From Mycobacterium numidiamassiliense (GTDB taxonomy: Bacteria; Actinomycetota; Actinomycetes; Mycobacteriales; Mycobacteriaceae): DNA of 64,000 nucleotides. The notes below the pieces were generated by a model, which had not been told where the DNA came from, did not search any database, and saw only the letters and a program-made list of their open reading frames with translations. This document shows, piece after piece, positions 34,068 through 44,738 of the stretch. The DNA lies in NCBI RefSeq assembly GCF_900157365.1, contig NZ_FUEZ01000003.1, positions 620,001-684,000 of the forward strand. The letters are read 5' to 3'. Both the position numbers and the translations under genes were made by a program. The stretch's first letter is position 1. Every line of letters starts with the position of its first letter.

Positions 34068-35657
34068 CTAGGAGCTTCGCCGGGCCCGCATGTCCAGCAC
34101 GGCCACGTGGCTGAACAGCATGCTGGTCCCGATCGGATTGCCACCGGCCGGATACGCGGTGCCGCTGGGCGCGGCCATCGTGTTGCCCGCCGCGTACAGC
34201 CCGCTGATGGGGTTGCCGGCCGTGTCGAGTACCCGCGCCGCGGCGTCGGTGCGCAAGCCCCCCTTGGTGCCCAGGTCGGACAGGCCGAACGCCGCGGCGT
34301 GATACGGCGGCGAGTCGATTGCCACCAGCGGCGAGGCGCCCGCCGAGAAAGCCCGGTCGAAGGCCTCGTCGCCCCGGCCGAAATCCTCGTCGCCACCGCA
34401 GGCGGCAAAACCGTTGAACCGCAACACCGTTGCCACCAGATTTGCCGGAGGTACCCCGATCTTGGCGGCCAGTTCCTCGAGGGTGTCCGCGGTGTGCCAC
34501 AGGCCGGCGGCGACGTACTTCTCGGTCTCGACGATCGACACGTTGGCCGCCTTGACGGGCGGCACCTCACCTTCCTTGTCGTCGTAGATCATCCAGTACG
34601 GCAACGTCATTGACCCGTCCTGCAGCTGCGCGATGATCTCGCGACCGGCCCGGTCGTAGGCCCGTGACTCGTTGACGAACCGCTCCCCGTTCTGATTGAC
34701 GAAGATGCCGCCGGTGAACCACAGCGCAAACGCGGAACGGCCGTCGGGATGGGTCATGCCCGGTGACCACCAGGCCTGATCCAGCAGGTCGGTGTCCGCG
34801 CCCACGGCGATGCCGGCCTGCAGCGCCAGACCACGACTTCCCGGGCCGCCCATGGTGTCTCGCGCCACTCCCGGCACCCCGTACGCGCGGCGCAACTCGT
34901 CGTTGCCTTCGAAGCCGCCGGCGGCCAGCAGCACGCCCAGGCGGGTGCGGATCGCGCGGCGCTCGCCCCCGCTCTCCACGATCGCCCCGATCACCCGCTT
35001 GTCGGGGCCGTCCGAGCGCACCAGCTCGACCAGCGCCGTGTCGCGCCGTAGTGACGCGTTCGGATACTGCCCGATGGCCTTGAGGAATCGCGCGATCAGC
35101 GCGCGGCCCCCGAGGTAGTAATCGGCGGGCGTGTCGGCCCCGAGCCGATCGGTGTCCAGCGGCCCGCGGATCGCGTCGCGCAGTTCGGGAGCGGCGGCCA
35201 CCTTCAACGGCTTCGCGGCGATGTGGCGCTGACCGTCCAGGCGCGCCTTCGGCGCCTTGCCGTAGTAGTCGGGCCACGGCAGCGGCACGAATTTGATGTC
35301 CGGATCCTGCTCCAGGTACTCGATCAACGGCGCGCCGCCCCGGACGAACGCCTCCTGCAGTTCGCGTGGTGTCCGGTCTCCGACGACGGCGCGGTAGTAG
35401 GTGAGCGCATCCTCGATGGTGTCGTCGGAGCCCGCACGGATCAGCACGGGATTGCAGGGGAACCAGACCCCGCCCCCGCCGGAGTAGGCGGTCGTGCCGC
35501 CGAATTTGTCGGTCGCCTCGACCAACAGCACATCGAGGCCTTCGCGCGCCGCGGTGTAGGCACCGGCGACCCCGCCGCCGCCCGATCCCGCGACGAGAAC
35601 GTCGTGCTCCTCGCTCCATTGAATTGAAGGACCCAAGTCGACTCCAAGGCTGCCCAT
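34068..35657 (-). CDS. FAD-dependent 3-ketosteroid dehydrogenase-like protein
   Basis: This is a 529-residue flavoprotein of the FAD_binding_2 (fumarate reductase/KstD) family. The dinucleotide fold is [50 protein letters not shown], and the C-terminal FAD contact is [34 protein letters not shown]. Its closest recognisable relatives are 3-oxosteroid 1-dehydrogenases, but several flavoprotein subgroups look alike, so steroid oxidation is only a suggestion. It lies directly upstream of birA (11 nt) and is divergent from accD5. I recall no gene at this site in M. tuberculosis, so it appears lineage-specific. Confidence 0.78.
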   Translation of the reverse strand: MGSLGVDLGPSIQWSEEHDVLVAGSGGGGVAGAYTAAREGLDVLLVEATDKFGGTTAYSGGGGVWFPCNPVLIRAGSDDTIEDALTYYRAVVGDRTPRELQEAFVRGGAPLIEYLEQDPDIKFVPLPWPDYYGKAPKARLDGQRHIAAKPLKVAAAPELRDAIRGPLDTDRLGADTPADYYLGGRALIARFLKAIGQYPNASLRRDTALVELVRSDGPDKRVIGAIVESGGERRAIRTRLGVLLAAGGFEGNDELRRAYGVPGVARDTMGGPGSRGLALQAGIAVGADTDLLDQAWWSPGMTHPDGRSAFALWFTGGIFVNQNGERFVNESRAYDRAGREIIAQLQDGSMTLPYWMIYDDKEGEVPPVKAANVSIVETEKYVAAGLWHTADTLEELAAKIGVPPANLVATVLRFNGFAACGGDEDFGRGDEAFDRAFSAGASPLVAIDSPPYHAAAFGLSDLGTKGGLRTDAAARVLDTAGNPISGLYAAGNTMAAPSGTAYPAGGNPIGTSMLFSHVAVLDMRARRSS

Positions 35658-35696
35658 AGACGACTGAGACTATCCGCGCCCGTAACATCGACTCCC

Positions 35697-37333
<1,637 letters not shown>

Positions 37334-37337
<4 letters not shown>

Positions 37338-37582
37338 GCGACGAAACTCCCACGACCGAAGAGCCGCAGCAGCCGCAGGCGCCCCACATCAAGATCCTCA
37401 AGGGGCGCCCCACCGACGCGGAGCTGGCCGCGCTGGTCGTCGTTCTGGGCAGCGCCGGCGCTGCGCTCCCGGCCCCGCAACAGGAGAGCACCCGCTGGGG
37501 GCTTCCGGTCGACAGGCTGCGCTACGCGATCAGCAACTATCAGCGAATTACCTTGCAGGAACGCGTACACATGCACCGATGA
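37334..37582 (+). CDS. accE5: Acyl-CoA carboxylase epsilon subunit AccE5, short form
   Basis: The small subunit that stabilises the AccA3-AccD5 complex. The conserved core is present: [23 protein letters not shown], then [31 protein letters not shown]. At 82 residues it is much shorter than the M. tuberculosis protein (about 177 as I recall), lacking its long N-terminal extension. It overlaps accD5 and maf by four bases each (ATGA), so the three genes are translationally coupled. Confidence 0.9.
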
Positions 37583-38211
37583 CCCGGCTGGTGCTGGGTT
37601 CGGCCTCGTCCGGTCGCCGCAGGGTGCTGCGCGGGGCCGGTATCGATCCGCTGGTCGTGGTCTCCGGCGTCGACGAGGACGCGCTCATCGCCGGCCTGGG
37701 GCCGCTGGCTTCGACGGGCGAGGTGGTGTGCGCGCTGGCCCGGGCCAAGGCCGAGCAGGTGGCAGGCGTTCTGCAGCCCGCTGTCGCGGCCGATTGCGTT
37801 GTCGTTGGCTGTGATTCGATGCTCGAAATCGACGGCCGGCTGTGCGGCAAACCGGGATCGGCCGACGCCGCGGCGGGCCAGTGGCGCGTGATGGGCGGCC
37901 GCTCGGGCCTGCTCCACACCGGGCACTGCGTGCAGCGCCTGCGCGACGGTGCAATCACCCATCAGCGGGTCGAATCAGCCTGTACCACAGTGCATTTCAC
38001 TAAGCCAACGGACGCGGATCTGCAAGCCTACGTTGCCACCGGCGAGCCTCTGCACGTCGCCGGGGCATTCACCCTGGACGGGCTGGGCGGCTGGTTCGTC
38101 GACGGGATCGAGGGCGATCCCTCGAACGTCGTCGGACTGAGCCTGCCGCTGCTGCGACGACTGCTGAGCGACGTCGGACTATCCGTCAACGCACTGTGGG
38201 CGCAGCACTAG
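37579..38211 (+). CDS. maf: Maf-like nucleoside triphosphate pyrophosphatase
   Basis: Maf proteins hydrolyse non-canonical or modified nucleoside triphosphates such as dTTP/UTP and m5UTP to monophosphates. The 210-residue protein shows [19 protein letters not shown] (family: SxSPRRxxLL), the [18 protein letters not shown] catalytic acidic segment, and the terminal [25 protein letters not shown]. It overlaps the accE5 stop as ATGA. It is a housekeeping gene carried in the acc operon, as in M. tuberculosis. Confidence 0.93.
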   Translation: MTRLVLGSASSGRRRVLRGAGIDPLVVVSGVDEDALIAGLGPLASTGEVVCALARAKAEQVAGVLQPAVAADCVVVGCDSMLEIDGRLCGKPGSADAAAGQWRVMGGRSGLLHTGHCVQRLRDGAITHQRVESACTTVHFTKPTDADLQAYVATGEPLHVAGAFTLDGLGGWFVDGIEGDPSNVVGLSLPLLRRLLSDVGLSVNALWAQH

Positions 38212-38242
38212 TCACGGCGGGCACCGCTTCGCGCCCTCACGG

Positions 38243-38248
38243 TAGGCT
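38243..38248 (+). promoter_or_regulatory. -10 box for leaderless sseA
   Basis: TAGGCT, six bases, then the GTG start codon at 38255. The distance places the transcription start on the G of the start codon. No Shine-Dalgarno sequence is present. Confidence 0.55.
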
Positions 38249-38254
38249 CGGTCC

Positions 38255-39145
38255 GTGCCGCTCCCCCCGGATCCCAGCCCCACCCTCGCCGGTTACGCCC
38301 ACCCCGAACGATTGGTCACCGCCGACTGGTTGTCGGGCCACCTGGGCTCACCCGGCCTGGTGATCGTCGAGTCCGACGAAGACGTCTTGCTCTACGACGT
38401 CGGCCATATTCCGGGCGCGGTCAAGATCGACTGGCACACCGACCTCAACGACCCGAGGGTGCGCGACTACATCAACGGCGAACAGTTTGCCGAACTGATG
38501 GACCGCAAAGGCATTGCCCGCGACGACACCGTGGTGATCTACGGCGACAAGAGCAACTGGTGGGCCGCCTATGCGCTGTGGGTCTTCACGTTGTTCGGCC
38601 ACCCCGACGTGCGGCTGCTCAACGGTGGACGCGACCTCTGGCTTGCCGAACGGCGCGACACCACCCTCGAGGTCCCGACCAAGACGTCGAGTGGCTACCC
38701 CGTTGTCGCGCGCAACGACGCACCGATCCGCGCCTTCAAGGACGACGTGCTGGCCATCCTGGGCAGTCAGCCGCTGATCGACGTCCGCTCGCCCGACGAA
38801 TACACCGGCAAGCGCACCCACATGCCCGACTATCCCGAAGAGGGCGCGCTGCGCGCCGGCCACATCCCCACCGCTCGGTCGATTCCGTGGGGCAAGGCGG
38901 TCGACGAGAGCAGCCGATTCCGCAGCCGCGCGGAACTCGACGAGCTGTACAGCTTCCTAGGCCCCGACGACAAGACCGTGGTCTACTGCCGCATCGGCGA
39001 GCGCTCCAGCCACACCTGGTTCGTGCTCACCCACCTGCTCGGCAAGCCGGACGTGCGGAACTACGACGGTTCGTGGACCGAGTGGGGCAACACCGTGCGC
39101 GTGCCCATCGTCGCGGGCGAGAGCCCGGGAGCAGTACCGGCCTGA
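38255..39145 (+). CDS. sseA: Thiosulfate sulfurtransferase SseA (tandem rhodanese)
   Basis: A 296-residue protein with two rhodanese domains. The first ([10 protein letters not shown]... equivalents at residues 25-140) is non-catalytic and has [17 protein letters not shown] with Asp where Cys would be. The second has the active loop [15 protein letters not shown] with Cys245, which carries the persulfide, and [18 protein letters not shown] before it. It moves sulfur from thiosulfate or a related donor to cyanide or thiol acceptors. A SufE-like protein gene overlaps its stop (TGATG), so the two likely act together. Confidence 0.93.
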   Translation: MPLPPDPSPTLAGYAHPERLVTADWLSGHLGSPGLVIVESDEDVLLYDVGHIPGAVKIDWHTDLNDPRVRDYINGEQFAELMDRKGIARDDTVVIYGDKSNWWAAYALWVFTLFGHPDVRLLNGGRDLWLAERRDTTLEVPTKTSSGYPVVARNDAPIRAFKDDVLAILGSQPLIDVRSPDEYTGKRTHMPDYPEEGALRAGHIPTARSIPWGKAVDESSRFRSRAELDELYSFLGPDDKTVVYCRIGERSSHTWFVLTHLLGKPDVRNYDGSWTEWGNTVRVPIVAGESPGAVPA

Positions 39146-39564
39146 TGACCCTGCCCGCCCCCTTGGCCGAGGTGGTGTCCGACTTCGCCGAAGTCCAGGG
39201 CCAGGACAAGCTGAAGCTGTTGCTGGAATTCGCCGACGACCTGCCTGCGCTGCCCGATGACCTCGCCGAAGCGGCGATGGAGCCCGTTCCCGAGTGCCAG
39301 TCGCCGCTGTTTCTACATGTCGACGCGCATGACCCGAACCGGGTTCGGTTGTATTTCAGCGCGCCCGCCGAAGCGCCGACCACCCGCGGCTTCGCCTCGA
39401 TCCTGGCCGCCGGCCTCGACGAGCAATCCGCCGCCGACATCCTGGCGGTGCCCGAGGATTTCTACAGCGAGCTCGGTCTGGCCGCTTTGATCAGCCCGCT
39501 GCGGCTACGCGGCATGTCGGCGATGCTGGCCCGCATCAAGAGGCGTTTGCGCGAGACGGGTTGA
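39145..39564 (+). CDS. SufE-like sulfur-transfer protein
   Basis: A 139-residue SufE-family protein, equivalent to Rv3284. SufE proteins accept persulfide sulfur from a sulfurtransferase or desulfurase on a conserved Cys; here it is Cys51 in [14 protein letters not shown]. The C-terminal half ends [25 protein letters not shown], typical of the family. The start overlaps the sseA stop, pointing to a rhodanese-to-SufE sulfur relay. Its final codons (RETG) lie within the left copy of the direct repeat that flanks the downstream methyltransferase. Confidence 0.9.
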   Translation: MTLPAPLAEVVSDFAEVQGQDKLKLLLEFADDLPALPDDLAEAAMEPVPECQSPLFLHVDAHDPNRVRLYFSAPAEAPTTRGFASILAAGLDEQSAADILAVPEDFYSELGLAALISPLRLRGMSAMLARIKRRLRETG

Positions 39565-39579
39565 GAGGGACCGGGTATC
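39552..39579 (+). repeat. Left 28-bp direct repeat flanking the methyltransferase gene
   Basis: CGAGACGGGTTGA, two variable bases (GA), then GGGACCGGGTATC. It matches 40673-40700 at 26 of 28 positions. It spans the end of the SufE gene, including its stop codon. Confidence 0.75.
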
Positions 39580-39726
39580 AGCCGCGGACGAATCGAGCGC
39601 CGGCGAAGTCAACAAGAAATCCCCTGGCTGTGCTTAAGACACGCGTTGATTTTAATTGAACAGTGACCTGGGTTCGCTAGCAACCGTCTAGGATTTCACC
39701 GTGATTGACAGCAACCGAGGTGGGCG

Positions 39727-40617
39727 TTGACGAAATCCTTGAACGAAGTTGAGGCGATTACAACTTTCTTGAGGGATGAGATCGAGGTAGAGGAGGTCGA
39801 CGGGATTGCACGCGTACGACTTTCAAGAACCTCACCGGGGATAGAAGCCAACGCGTACTATTTCGGTCACCCGAAATGGGCGGATAGCTGGCTTCGCCAT
39901 GTACACCGGTACCCGGAGCTGAGGGACCGCTGGCTGGCGGCGGCCGGAAGCTGGGACGACCGCGTCGTCGTTGATATCGGTTGCGGTCCAGGCAATCTCT
40001 TCGCCTGCGTCGGCACCAGACCTGACGTTCTTATCGGGGTCGATGTCGCAGAGGGAAGTCTGCGAATCGCCAAGACTCAGGGCTACCTGCCGCTTCTGGC
40101 TGACGCACAGGACCTACCATTCAGAAACGCTTTTGCCGACTTGGTTGTTCTCAACGGATCCCTTCATCATATAGACGACATGACCGCTGCTTTAAGGGAA
40201 GGCGCCCGCCTCGTGAAACCCGGCGGATACCTGGTCACTGACCATGATCCGCAGCGCTCTGCATGGAATTTCCGCGGTTTCGGCAAATTACTATGGGAAT
40301 TGCGGCGACCGATCTACCGAGCGTTGGAAAGAGGAGGCCATAGCGCCGTCGGAGATGAGGGAACATGGGCGCTTCGCACCGAGCTGCACCACAAACCCGG
40401 CGACGGGGTGTCGAGGGAATGGTTTCTCGAGACGCTGGAACCGCTGGGGTTTGAGGTGCGCACTTATCCGCACAGTCATCGCGTAGGCGCCGCAGCCCTG
40501 GACGGCGAGATGGGCCGGCCGCCGATGCAGATTCGCATAGGCCAACTGCTCTCAGGTATCGGCAGTAGCACCCCAGCGGGTGCACTGAGCCTGATGTGCG
40601 TTGCCCGGCGCACATGA
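39727..40617 (+). CDS. Class I SAM-dependent methyltransferase in a low-G+C insert
   Basis: A 296-residue methyltransferase. Motif I is VVVDIGCGPGNLF, the acidic end of strand 2 is GVDVAEGSL, and the post-motif DLVVLNGSLHHIDDMTAALREGARLVKPGGYLVTDHD is a UbiE/COQ5 type pattern. The substrate is unknown. The start is TTG at 39727, with GAGGTGGG as ribosome-binding site; no ATG lies nearby. Sampled 60-base rows of the gene are only 45-47% G+C, against about 65-70% in its neighbours, so recent transfer is likely. It sits alone between sufE and accA3 and is enclosed by two copies of a 28-bp repeat. Confidence 0.85.
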   Translation: MTKSLNEVEAITTFLRDEIEVEEVDGIARVRLSRTSPGIEANAYYFGHPKWADSWLRHVHRYPELRDRWLAAAGSWDDRVVVDIGCGPGNLFACVGTRPDVLIGVDVAEGSLRIAKTQGYLPLLADAQDLPFRNAFADLVVLNGSLHHIDDMTAALREGARLVKPGGYLVTDHDPQRSAWNFRGFGKLLWELRRPIYRALERGGHSAVGDEGTWALRTELHHKPGDGVSREWFLETLEPLGFEVRTYPHSHRVGAAALDGEMGRPPMQIRIGQLLSGIGSSTPAGALSLMCVARRT

Positions 40618-40672
40618 CCGTTAGCTGAGCGAAACTCGCGGCTACGGTTGTCACTCGTCAACCTTCTGTGCC

Positions 40673-40700
40673 CGAGACGGGTTGACTGGGACCGGGTATC
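40673..40700 (+). repeat. Right 28-bp direct repeat flanking the methyltransferase gene
   Basis: Second copy of the sequence at 39552-39579, differing only at two central bases (CT for GA). It lies upstream of accA3. Confidence 0.75.
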
Positions 40701-40743
40701 GGCGCTCTCGGCGCGCCGCCTAAACTTCCCCCGACAAGACTTG

Positions 40744-40772
40744 TAAGAAATTCTCTTAGAGACATCTCTGAG
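40744..40772. promoter_or_regulatory. Two overlapping palindromes in the accA3 leader
   Basis: TAAGA-AATTC-TCTTA (40744-40758) is a perfect palindrome, and CTTAGAGA-CA-TCTCTGAG (40755-40772) is nearly so. They overlap by four bases and sit about 30 bp before the accA3 start, a suitable place for an operator. A -10-like TAAACT lies upstream at 40721-40726. The regulator is unknown. Confidence 0.4.
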
Positions 40773-40803
40773 ATTGAGAACGTCGATTCCCACAGGAGGC
40801 GCA

Positions 40804-42600
40804 GTGGCCAGTCACGCCAGCTCAAGGATCGCCAAGGTGCTCATCGCCAACCGCGGCGAGATCGCCGTCCGGGTGATCCGGGCGGCCCGCGATGCGGGCC
40901 TGTCCAGCGTGGCGGTGTACGCCGAGCCCGACGCCGACGCACCACACGTGCGGTTGGCCGACGAGGCGTTCGCCCTGGGCGGTCAGACCTCCGCCGAGTC
41001 CTACCTGGACTTCGGCAAGATCCTCGACGCCGCCGCGAAGTCCGGCGCCAACGCCATCCACCCCGGCTACGGCTTCCTGTCGGAGAACGCCGACTTCGCC
41101 CAGGCGGTCCTCGACGCCAACCTGATCTGGATTGGGCCCAGCCCGCAGTCCATCCGCGACCTCGGCGACAAGGTCACCGCCCGCCACATCGCCGCCCGCG
41201 CGCAGGCGCCGCTGGTGCCCGGCACCCCCGACCCGGTCAAGGACGCTGACGAGGTGGTCGCCTTCGCCGAGGAGTACGGCGTGCCGATCGCCATCAAGGC
41301 GGCGTTCGGCGGCGGCGGCCGCGGCATGAAGGTGGCCCGCACCCTCGAGGAGATCCCCGAGCTGTTCGAGTCGGCCACCCGCGAGGCGGTCGCGGCGTTC
41401 GGCCGCGGCGAATGCTTCGTCGAGCGCTACCTGGACAAGCCGCGCCACGTCGAGGCCCAGGTGATCGCCGACCAGCACGGCAACGTCATCGTCGCCGGCA
41501 CCCGTGACTGCTCGCTGCAGCGCCGCTTCCAGAAGCTGGTCGAGGAGGCGCCCGCGCCGTTCCTGACCGACGCGCAGCGCAAGGAGATCCACGAGTCCGC
41601 CAAGCGCATCTGCAAGGAGGCCCACTACTACGGGGCCGGCACCGTCGAATACCTGGTCGGCCAGGACGGCCTGATCTCCTTCCTCGAGGTCAACACGCGT
41701 CTGCAGGTCGAACACCCGGTTACCGAGGAGACCGCCGGCATCGACCTGGTGCTGCAACAGTTCAAGATCGCCAACGGCGAAAAGCTCGACCTCACCGAGG
41801 ACCCGACACCGCGGGGGCACGCCATCGAGTTCCGGATCAACGGCGAGGACGCCGGACGCGGCTTTTTGCCGGCGCCCGGTCCGGTCACCCGGTATGACAT
41901 CCCCACCGGACCCGGCGTCCGGCTGGACTCCGGTGTCGAGGCCGGTTCGGTGATCGGCGGCCAGTTCGACTCGATGCTGTCCAAGCTGATCGTGTACGGC
42001 GCCACCCGCGAGGAGGCGCTCGCGCGCTCCCGGCGGGCCCTGGACGAATTCCACATCGAAGGCCTGGCCACGGTCATCCCGTTCCACCGCGCCGTGGTGT
42101 CCGACCCCGCCTTCATCGGCGACGGCGACAGCTTCTCGGTACACACCCGCTGGATCGAGACCGAGTGGAACAACACCGTTGAGCCCTTCACCGCCGGTGA
42201 GCCCCTCGACGACCAGGATGCCCAGCCGCGGCAGAAGGTGGTCGTCGAGGTCGACGGCCGCCGGGTCGAGGTTTCGCTGCCCGGCGATCTGGCGCTCTCG
42301 GGCGGCGGCGGTGGCGACGCTCCCGGCGTCATCCGCAAGAAGCCCAAGCCGCGGCAGCGTGGCTCGCACGGCGGCGCAGCGGCGTCCGGTGACGCGGTCA
42401 CCGCGCCCATGCAGGGCACCGTGGTCAAGGTCGCGGTCGAGGAAGGCCAGCAGGTCGCCGCGGGTGACCTCGTGGTGGTCCTGGAGGCGATGAAGATGGA
42501 GAACCCGGTCACCGCGCACAAGGACGGCACCATCACCGGCCTCGCGGTGGAAGCAGGCGCCGCCATCACCCAGGGCACCGTGCTCGCCGAGATCAAATAG
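40804..42600 (+). CDS. accA3: Acyl-CoA carboxylase biotin-carboxylase/carrier subunit AccA3
   Basis: The 598-residue alpha subunit carboxylates its own biotin with ATP and bicarbonate and serves several AccD partners, including AccD5. Biotin carboxylase signatures are [38 protein letters not shown], the ATP loop [12 protein letters not shown], and [22 protein letters not shown]. The C-terminal carrier domain has EAMKMENPV, with the biotinylated lysine at 564. GTG at 40804 follows AGGAGG, an ideal ribosome-binding site; the upstream ATG at 40774 lacks one. Confidence 0.96.
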   Translation: MASHASSRIAKVLIANRGEIAVRVIRAARDAGLSSVAVYAEPDADAPHVRLADEAFALGGQTSAESYLDFGKILDAAAKSGANAIHPGYGFLSENADFAQAVLDANLIWIGPSPQSIRDLGDKVTARHIAARAQAPLVPGTPDPVKDADEVVAFAEEYGVPIAIKAAFGGGGRGMKVARTLEEIPELFESATREAVAAFGRGECFVERYLDKPRHVEAQVIADQHGNVIVAGTRDCSLQRRFQKLVEEAPAPFLTDAQRKEIHESAKRICKEAHYYGAGTVEYLVGQDGLISFLEVNTRLQVEHPVTEETAGIDLVLQQFKIANGEKLDLTEDPTPRGHAIEFRINGEDAGRGFLPAPGPVTRYDIPTGPGVRLDSGVEAGSVIGGQFDSMLSKLIVYGATREEALARSRRALDEFHIEGLATVIPFHRAVVSDPAFIGDGDSFSVHTRWIETEWNNTVEPFTAGEPLDDQDAQPRQKVVVEVDGRRVEVSLPGDLALSGGGGGDAPGVIRKKPKPRQRGSHGGAAASGDAVTAPMQGTVVKVAVEEGQQVAAGDLVVVLEAMKMENPVTAHKDGTITGLAVEAGAAITQGTVLAEIK

Positions 42601-42673
42601 CTGCCCGTTTCTGGGAATCAGCTAGCAAACGCTGTCGCCCCGGCCCGAGCACGAGTAGGGTTCGAGACAGGTT

Positions 42674-42720
42674 GAGTTCACAGCCGTCCGGATCACGTCT
42701 GCGCCGCCGAAAGTGAACTC
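42674..42720. terminator. Inverted repeat between accA3 and the STAS gene
   Basis: GAGTTCAC (42674-42681) and GTGAACTC (42713-42720) are exact complements, 31 bases apart. They could form a long-loop hairpin ending accA3 transcription, or an operator pair for the STAS gene. There is no T-run. Confidence 0.3.
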
Positions 42721-42791
42721 CCGAACTTTCAGCATCGTTAGGTATGTGACGTCATCCACGACACGAATCCTCGATGTGAGGGAGACAAGCA

Positions 42792-43211
42792 ATGTCTGTG
42801 GCTCAATCTTGGCAGCAATGCCGCACCGCCCAATTCAGCGTGCAATGGCACGCGTCGGGCACCGTTATCACCGCCGACGGTGAACTCGACGCCGCGAACT
42901 CCGATCAGCTCGCCAGCTATGTTCAGCGCAATGTCAGCCGCACCAAGCGGGTGATCCTCGACCTGCGCGGCCTGGAATTCATTGGTACTGCCGGCTTTTC
43001 GGCATTACATCGAATCAATGTGGCGTGCTCTTTCGCCCAGGTGCATTGGGCGATGGCGCCCAGCGCGGCGGTGTGGCGGCTCTTGCGGGTCTGCGACCCC
43101 GACGGCACTCTGCCGGTCACCGATGAGCTGGACGAGCCGCTGCTCAAGGCGGCGGGCTGGGCCAAGGGCTACCAGCGCCCGCTACTCCAGCTGGTCCCGC
43201 AGGCGCGTTAG
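42792..43211 (+). CDS. STAS-domain anti-anti-sigma-like protein
   Basis: A 139-residue single STAS domain. The pattern is that of an anti-sigma-factor antagonist: SVQWHASGTVITADGELDAANSDQLASYVQ, then VILDLRGLEFIGTAGFSALHRIN. In SpoIIAA-type proteins this last loop reads DSSG and its serine is phosphorylated by the RsbW-type kinase; here it reads GTAG, with Thr next to the usual position, so normal control by phosphorylation may be altered or lost. GAGGGAGA precedes the ATG. Its 3' end overlaps sigF by 30 nt in convergent orientation. The likely partner is the RsbW encoded just beyond. Confidence 0.82.
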   Translation: MSVAQSWQQCRTAQFSVQWHASGTVITADGELDAANSDQLASYVQRNVSRTKRVILDLRGLEFIGTAGFSALHRINVACSFAQVHWAMAPSAAVWRLLRVCDPDGTLPVTDELDEPLLKAAGWAKGYQRPLLQLVPQAR

Positions 43212-43973
43212 CGACTTCGCCAGCAGCCGCGACACGTGCATCTGCGAGATGCCGACCCGGTCGGCGATCTGCGTCTGTGTCATCGAATCAAAGAACCTGA
43301 GCACCAACACCATTCGCTCCCGCTCGGGCAGTCCTTCGAGCAACGGACGTAACGCCTCGCGGTCCTCGATCCGATCCAGACTGGCATCCACATCGCCCAA
43401 TGTGTCGGCGATCGCCCGGGCGTCGTCGTCTTCGGCGCTGCCGCTACCGCTGTCGATGGACAGGGTGTTGTAGGAGCTGCCCGCCACCAGACCCTCGACA
43501 ACTTCGGCGCGGTCCATGTCCAGTTCTTCGGCGAGTTCGGTTGCCGTGGGCGCCCGGCCCAGCCGCTGGGACAGCTCGGCGGTGGCGGTGCCCAGCCGCA
43601 GATGCAGTTCCTTGAGCCGCCGGGGAACCTTGACCGACCAGCTGTTGTCGCGGAAGTGCCTGCGGACCTCGCCCATGATCGTGGGCACCGCGAACGACAC
43701 GAAGTCCGATCCAGCGTCGACGTCGAAGCGCGCCACGGCGTTGACCAATCCGACCCGCGCAACCTGAACCAGGTCGTCGCGCGGCTCGCCCCGGCCCTCG
43801 AAGCGGCGGGCGATGTGATCGGCCAGCGGCAGGCAGCGCTCCACGATCTTGTCCCGCTGGCGCTGGAACTCCGGCGAATGGCCGTCGACGCTGGCCAGCT
43901 CGCGGAACATCGCCGGAACGTCGGCGTATTCGTTTGGGCGCGAACTCGAAGCACCGGCAGCTTGCGCTGTCAC
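43182..43973 (-). CDS. sigF: RNA polymerase sigma factor SigF
   Basis: A 263-residue alternative sigma factor of the SigB/SigF stress and stationary-phase group. Region 2 is GEPRDDLVQVARVGLVNAVARFDVDAGSDFVSFAVPTIMGEVRRHFRDNSWSVKVPRRLKEL, and region 4 is LPERERMVLVLRFFDSMTQTQIADRVGISQMHVSRLLAKSLTRLRDQL. It starts at GTG 43973, overlapping the rsbW stop by four bases, so it is made together with its anti-sigma factor. Promoters it would recognise, GGTTT-N15-17-GGGTAT type, are present upstream of its own operon. Confidence 0.96.
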   Translation of the reverse strand: MTAQAAGASSSRPNEYADVPAMFRELASVDGHSPEFQRQRDKIVERCLPLADHIARRFEGRGEPRDDLVQVARVGLVNAVARFDVDAGSDFVSFAVPTIMGEVRRHFRDNSWSVKVPRRLKELHLRLGTATAELSQRLGRAPTATELAEELDMDRAEVVEGLVAGSSYNTLSIDSGSGSAEDDDARAIADTLGDVDASLDRIEDREALRPLLEGLPERERMVLVLRFFDSMTQTQIADRVGISQMHVSRLLAKSLTRLRDQLE

Positions 43974-44407
43974 CTGCTGGTTGCCGCCCGTCGCGCCGTC
44001 AGCCTGATGCCGAAGAGGCTGCCGGTTTCCTTGGGGTCGCGACCATCCTGGAAGGTCTGGACATCGTCGGCCAGTGACGTCAGGACATGCCAGCTGAAAC
44101 TGCCGGGCGCCACCACATCATGGGTCTCGCATTCCGCGGAAGCCTCGACGATCAAGACGTCCGCTCGCGGGTCGACCACGACGGCCAGCATCGCGTCGGG
44201 GGTAGCCGACCGGATCAACCGGGTGCACACCTCGTCCACGGCGAGCCGTAAGTCCGCGACGGCATCGAAATCCAAGTCTTCGAACGTGCCGATCGCACCG
44301 ACCAGCGTGCGCAGCATTGCCAAATTCTCCAGCCGCGCAGCGACGTGCAATTCAACAGCGCGATGCCCGCGTTGGTGATTATTACCGGGCACTCCGGCAT
44401 CCGTCAT
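43970..44407 (-). CDS. rsbW: Anti-sigma-F factor RsbW (UsfX)
   Basis: A 145-residue GHKL-type protein that binds and silences SigF, known as RsbW or UsfX in mycobacteria. VELHVAARLENLAMLRTLVGAIGTFEDLDFDAVADLRLAVDEVCTRLIRSA is the conserved first half, and the remainder (VVAPGSFSWHVLTSLADDVQTF) closely follows M. tuberculosis UsfX. The ATG at 44407 has GGGAGA six bases upstream and gives the same length as UsfX; the ATG at 44434 lacks a ribosome-binding site. Release from SigF is expected on binding of an anti-anti-sigma protein. Confidence 0.94.
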   Translation of the reverse strand: MTDAGVPGNNHQRGHRAVELHVAARLENLAMLRTLVGAIGTFEDLDFDAVADLRLAVDEVCTRLIRSATPDAMLAVVVDPRADVLIVEASAECETHDVVAPGSFSWHVLTSLADDVQTFQDGRDPKETGSLFGIRLTARRAATSR

Positions 44408-44738
44408 ATGGTCTCCCGGCAATGTTTGACTCACACTACTCCTCGCTTTGGAGCGCGCCTCGGACGTTACTTTCGAGCCGTTTACTCATGATCGCCGCCG
44501 AGTAATCCGCGCCCGACATGAACCTGACATAACCCAACCCGGACGCGCGCGCTCCCGCGCGTGGCGGTGATTGTCGGGATTTCGCTGATCATACTGTCGC
44601 TCTGGTTGTCGCTAGGTACTGCGGGCCCTAGGTGATTCCGTTTCCCATGATGAGCGCAGCACGCTAACGCGCGAATATCGACAGCACTGGCCATGGTTTA
44701 GACCTGATACCCACAGATCCAAGTGGATAACCCCCGAA
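44408..44738 (-). other. Long leader between usfY and rsbW
   Basis: This 331-bp stretch holds no plausible gene. It carries a SigF-type promoter at its upstream end (44707-44732), giving an rsbW-sigF leader of close to 300 nt. The short GCGCGCGCTCCCGCGCGTGG segment near 44545 could fold. The rest shows nothing I can name. Confidence 0.6.
44707..44732 (-). promoter_or_regulatory. SigF-type promoter of rsbW-sigF
   Basis: On the minus strand, GGTTA (44732-44728), a 15-bp spacer and GGGTAT (44712-44707) match the mycobacterial SigF consensus GGTTT-N15-17-GGGTAT in all but one base. This fits known SigF autoregulation. Confidence 0.7.

Noticed and set aside
40673-40700. GGGTAT in the right direct repeat read as a SigF -10 box for accA3
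   Set aside because: The only GGTT-like -35 lies nine bases away, too close for SigF; the motif also exists in the left copy with no gene start to serve.
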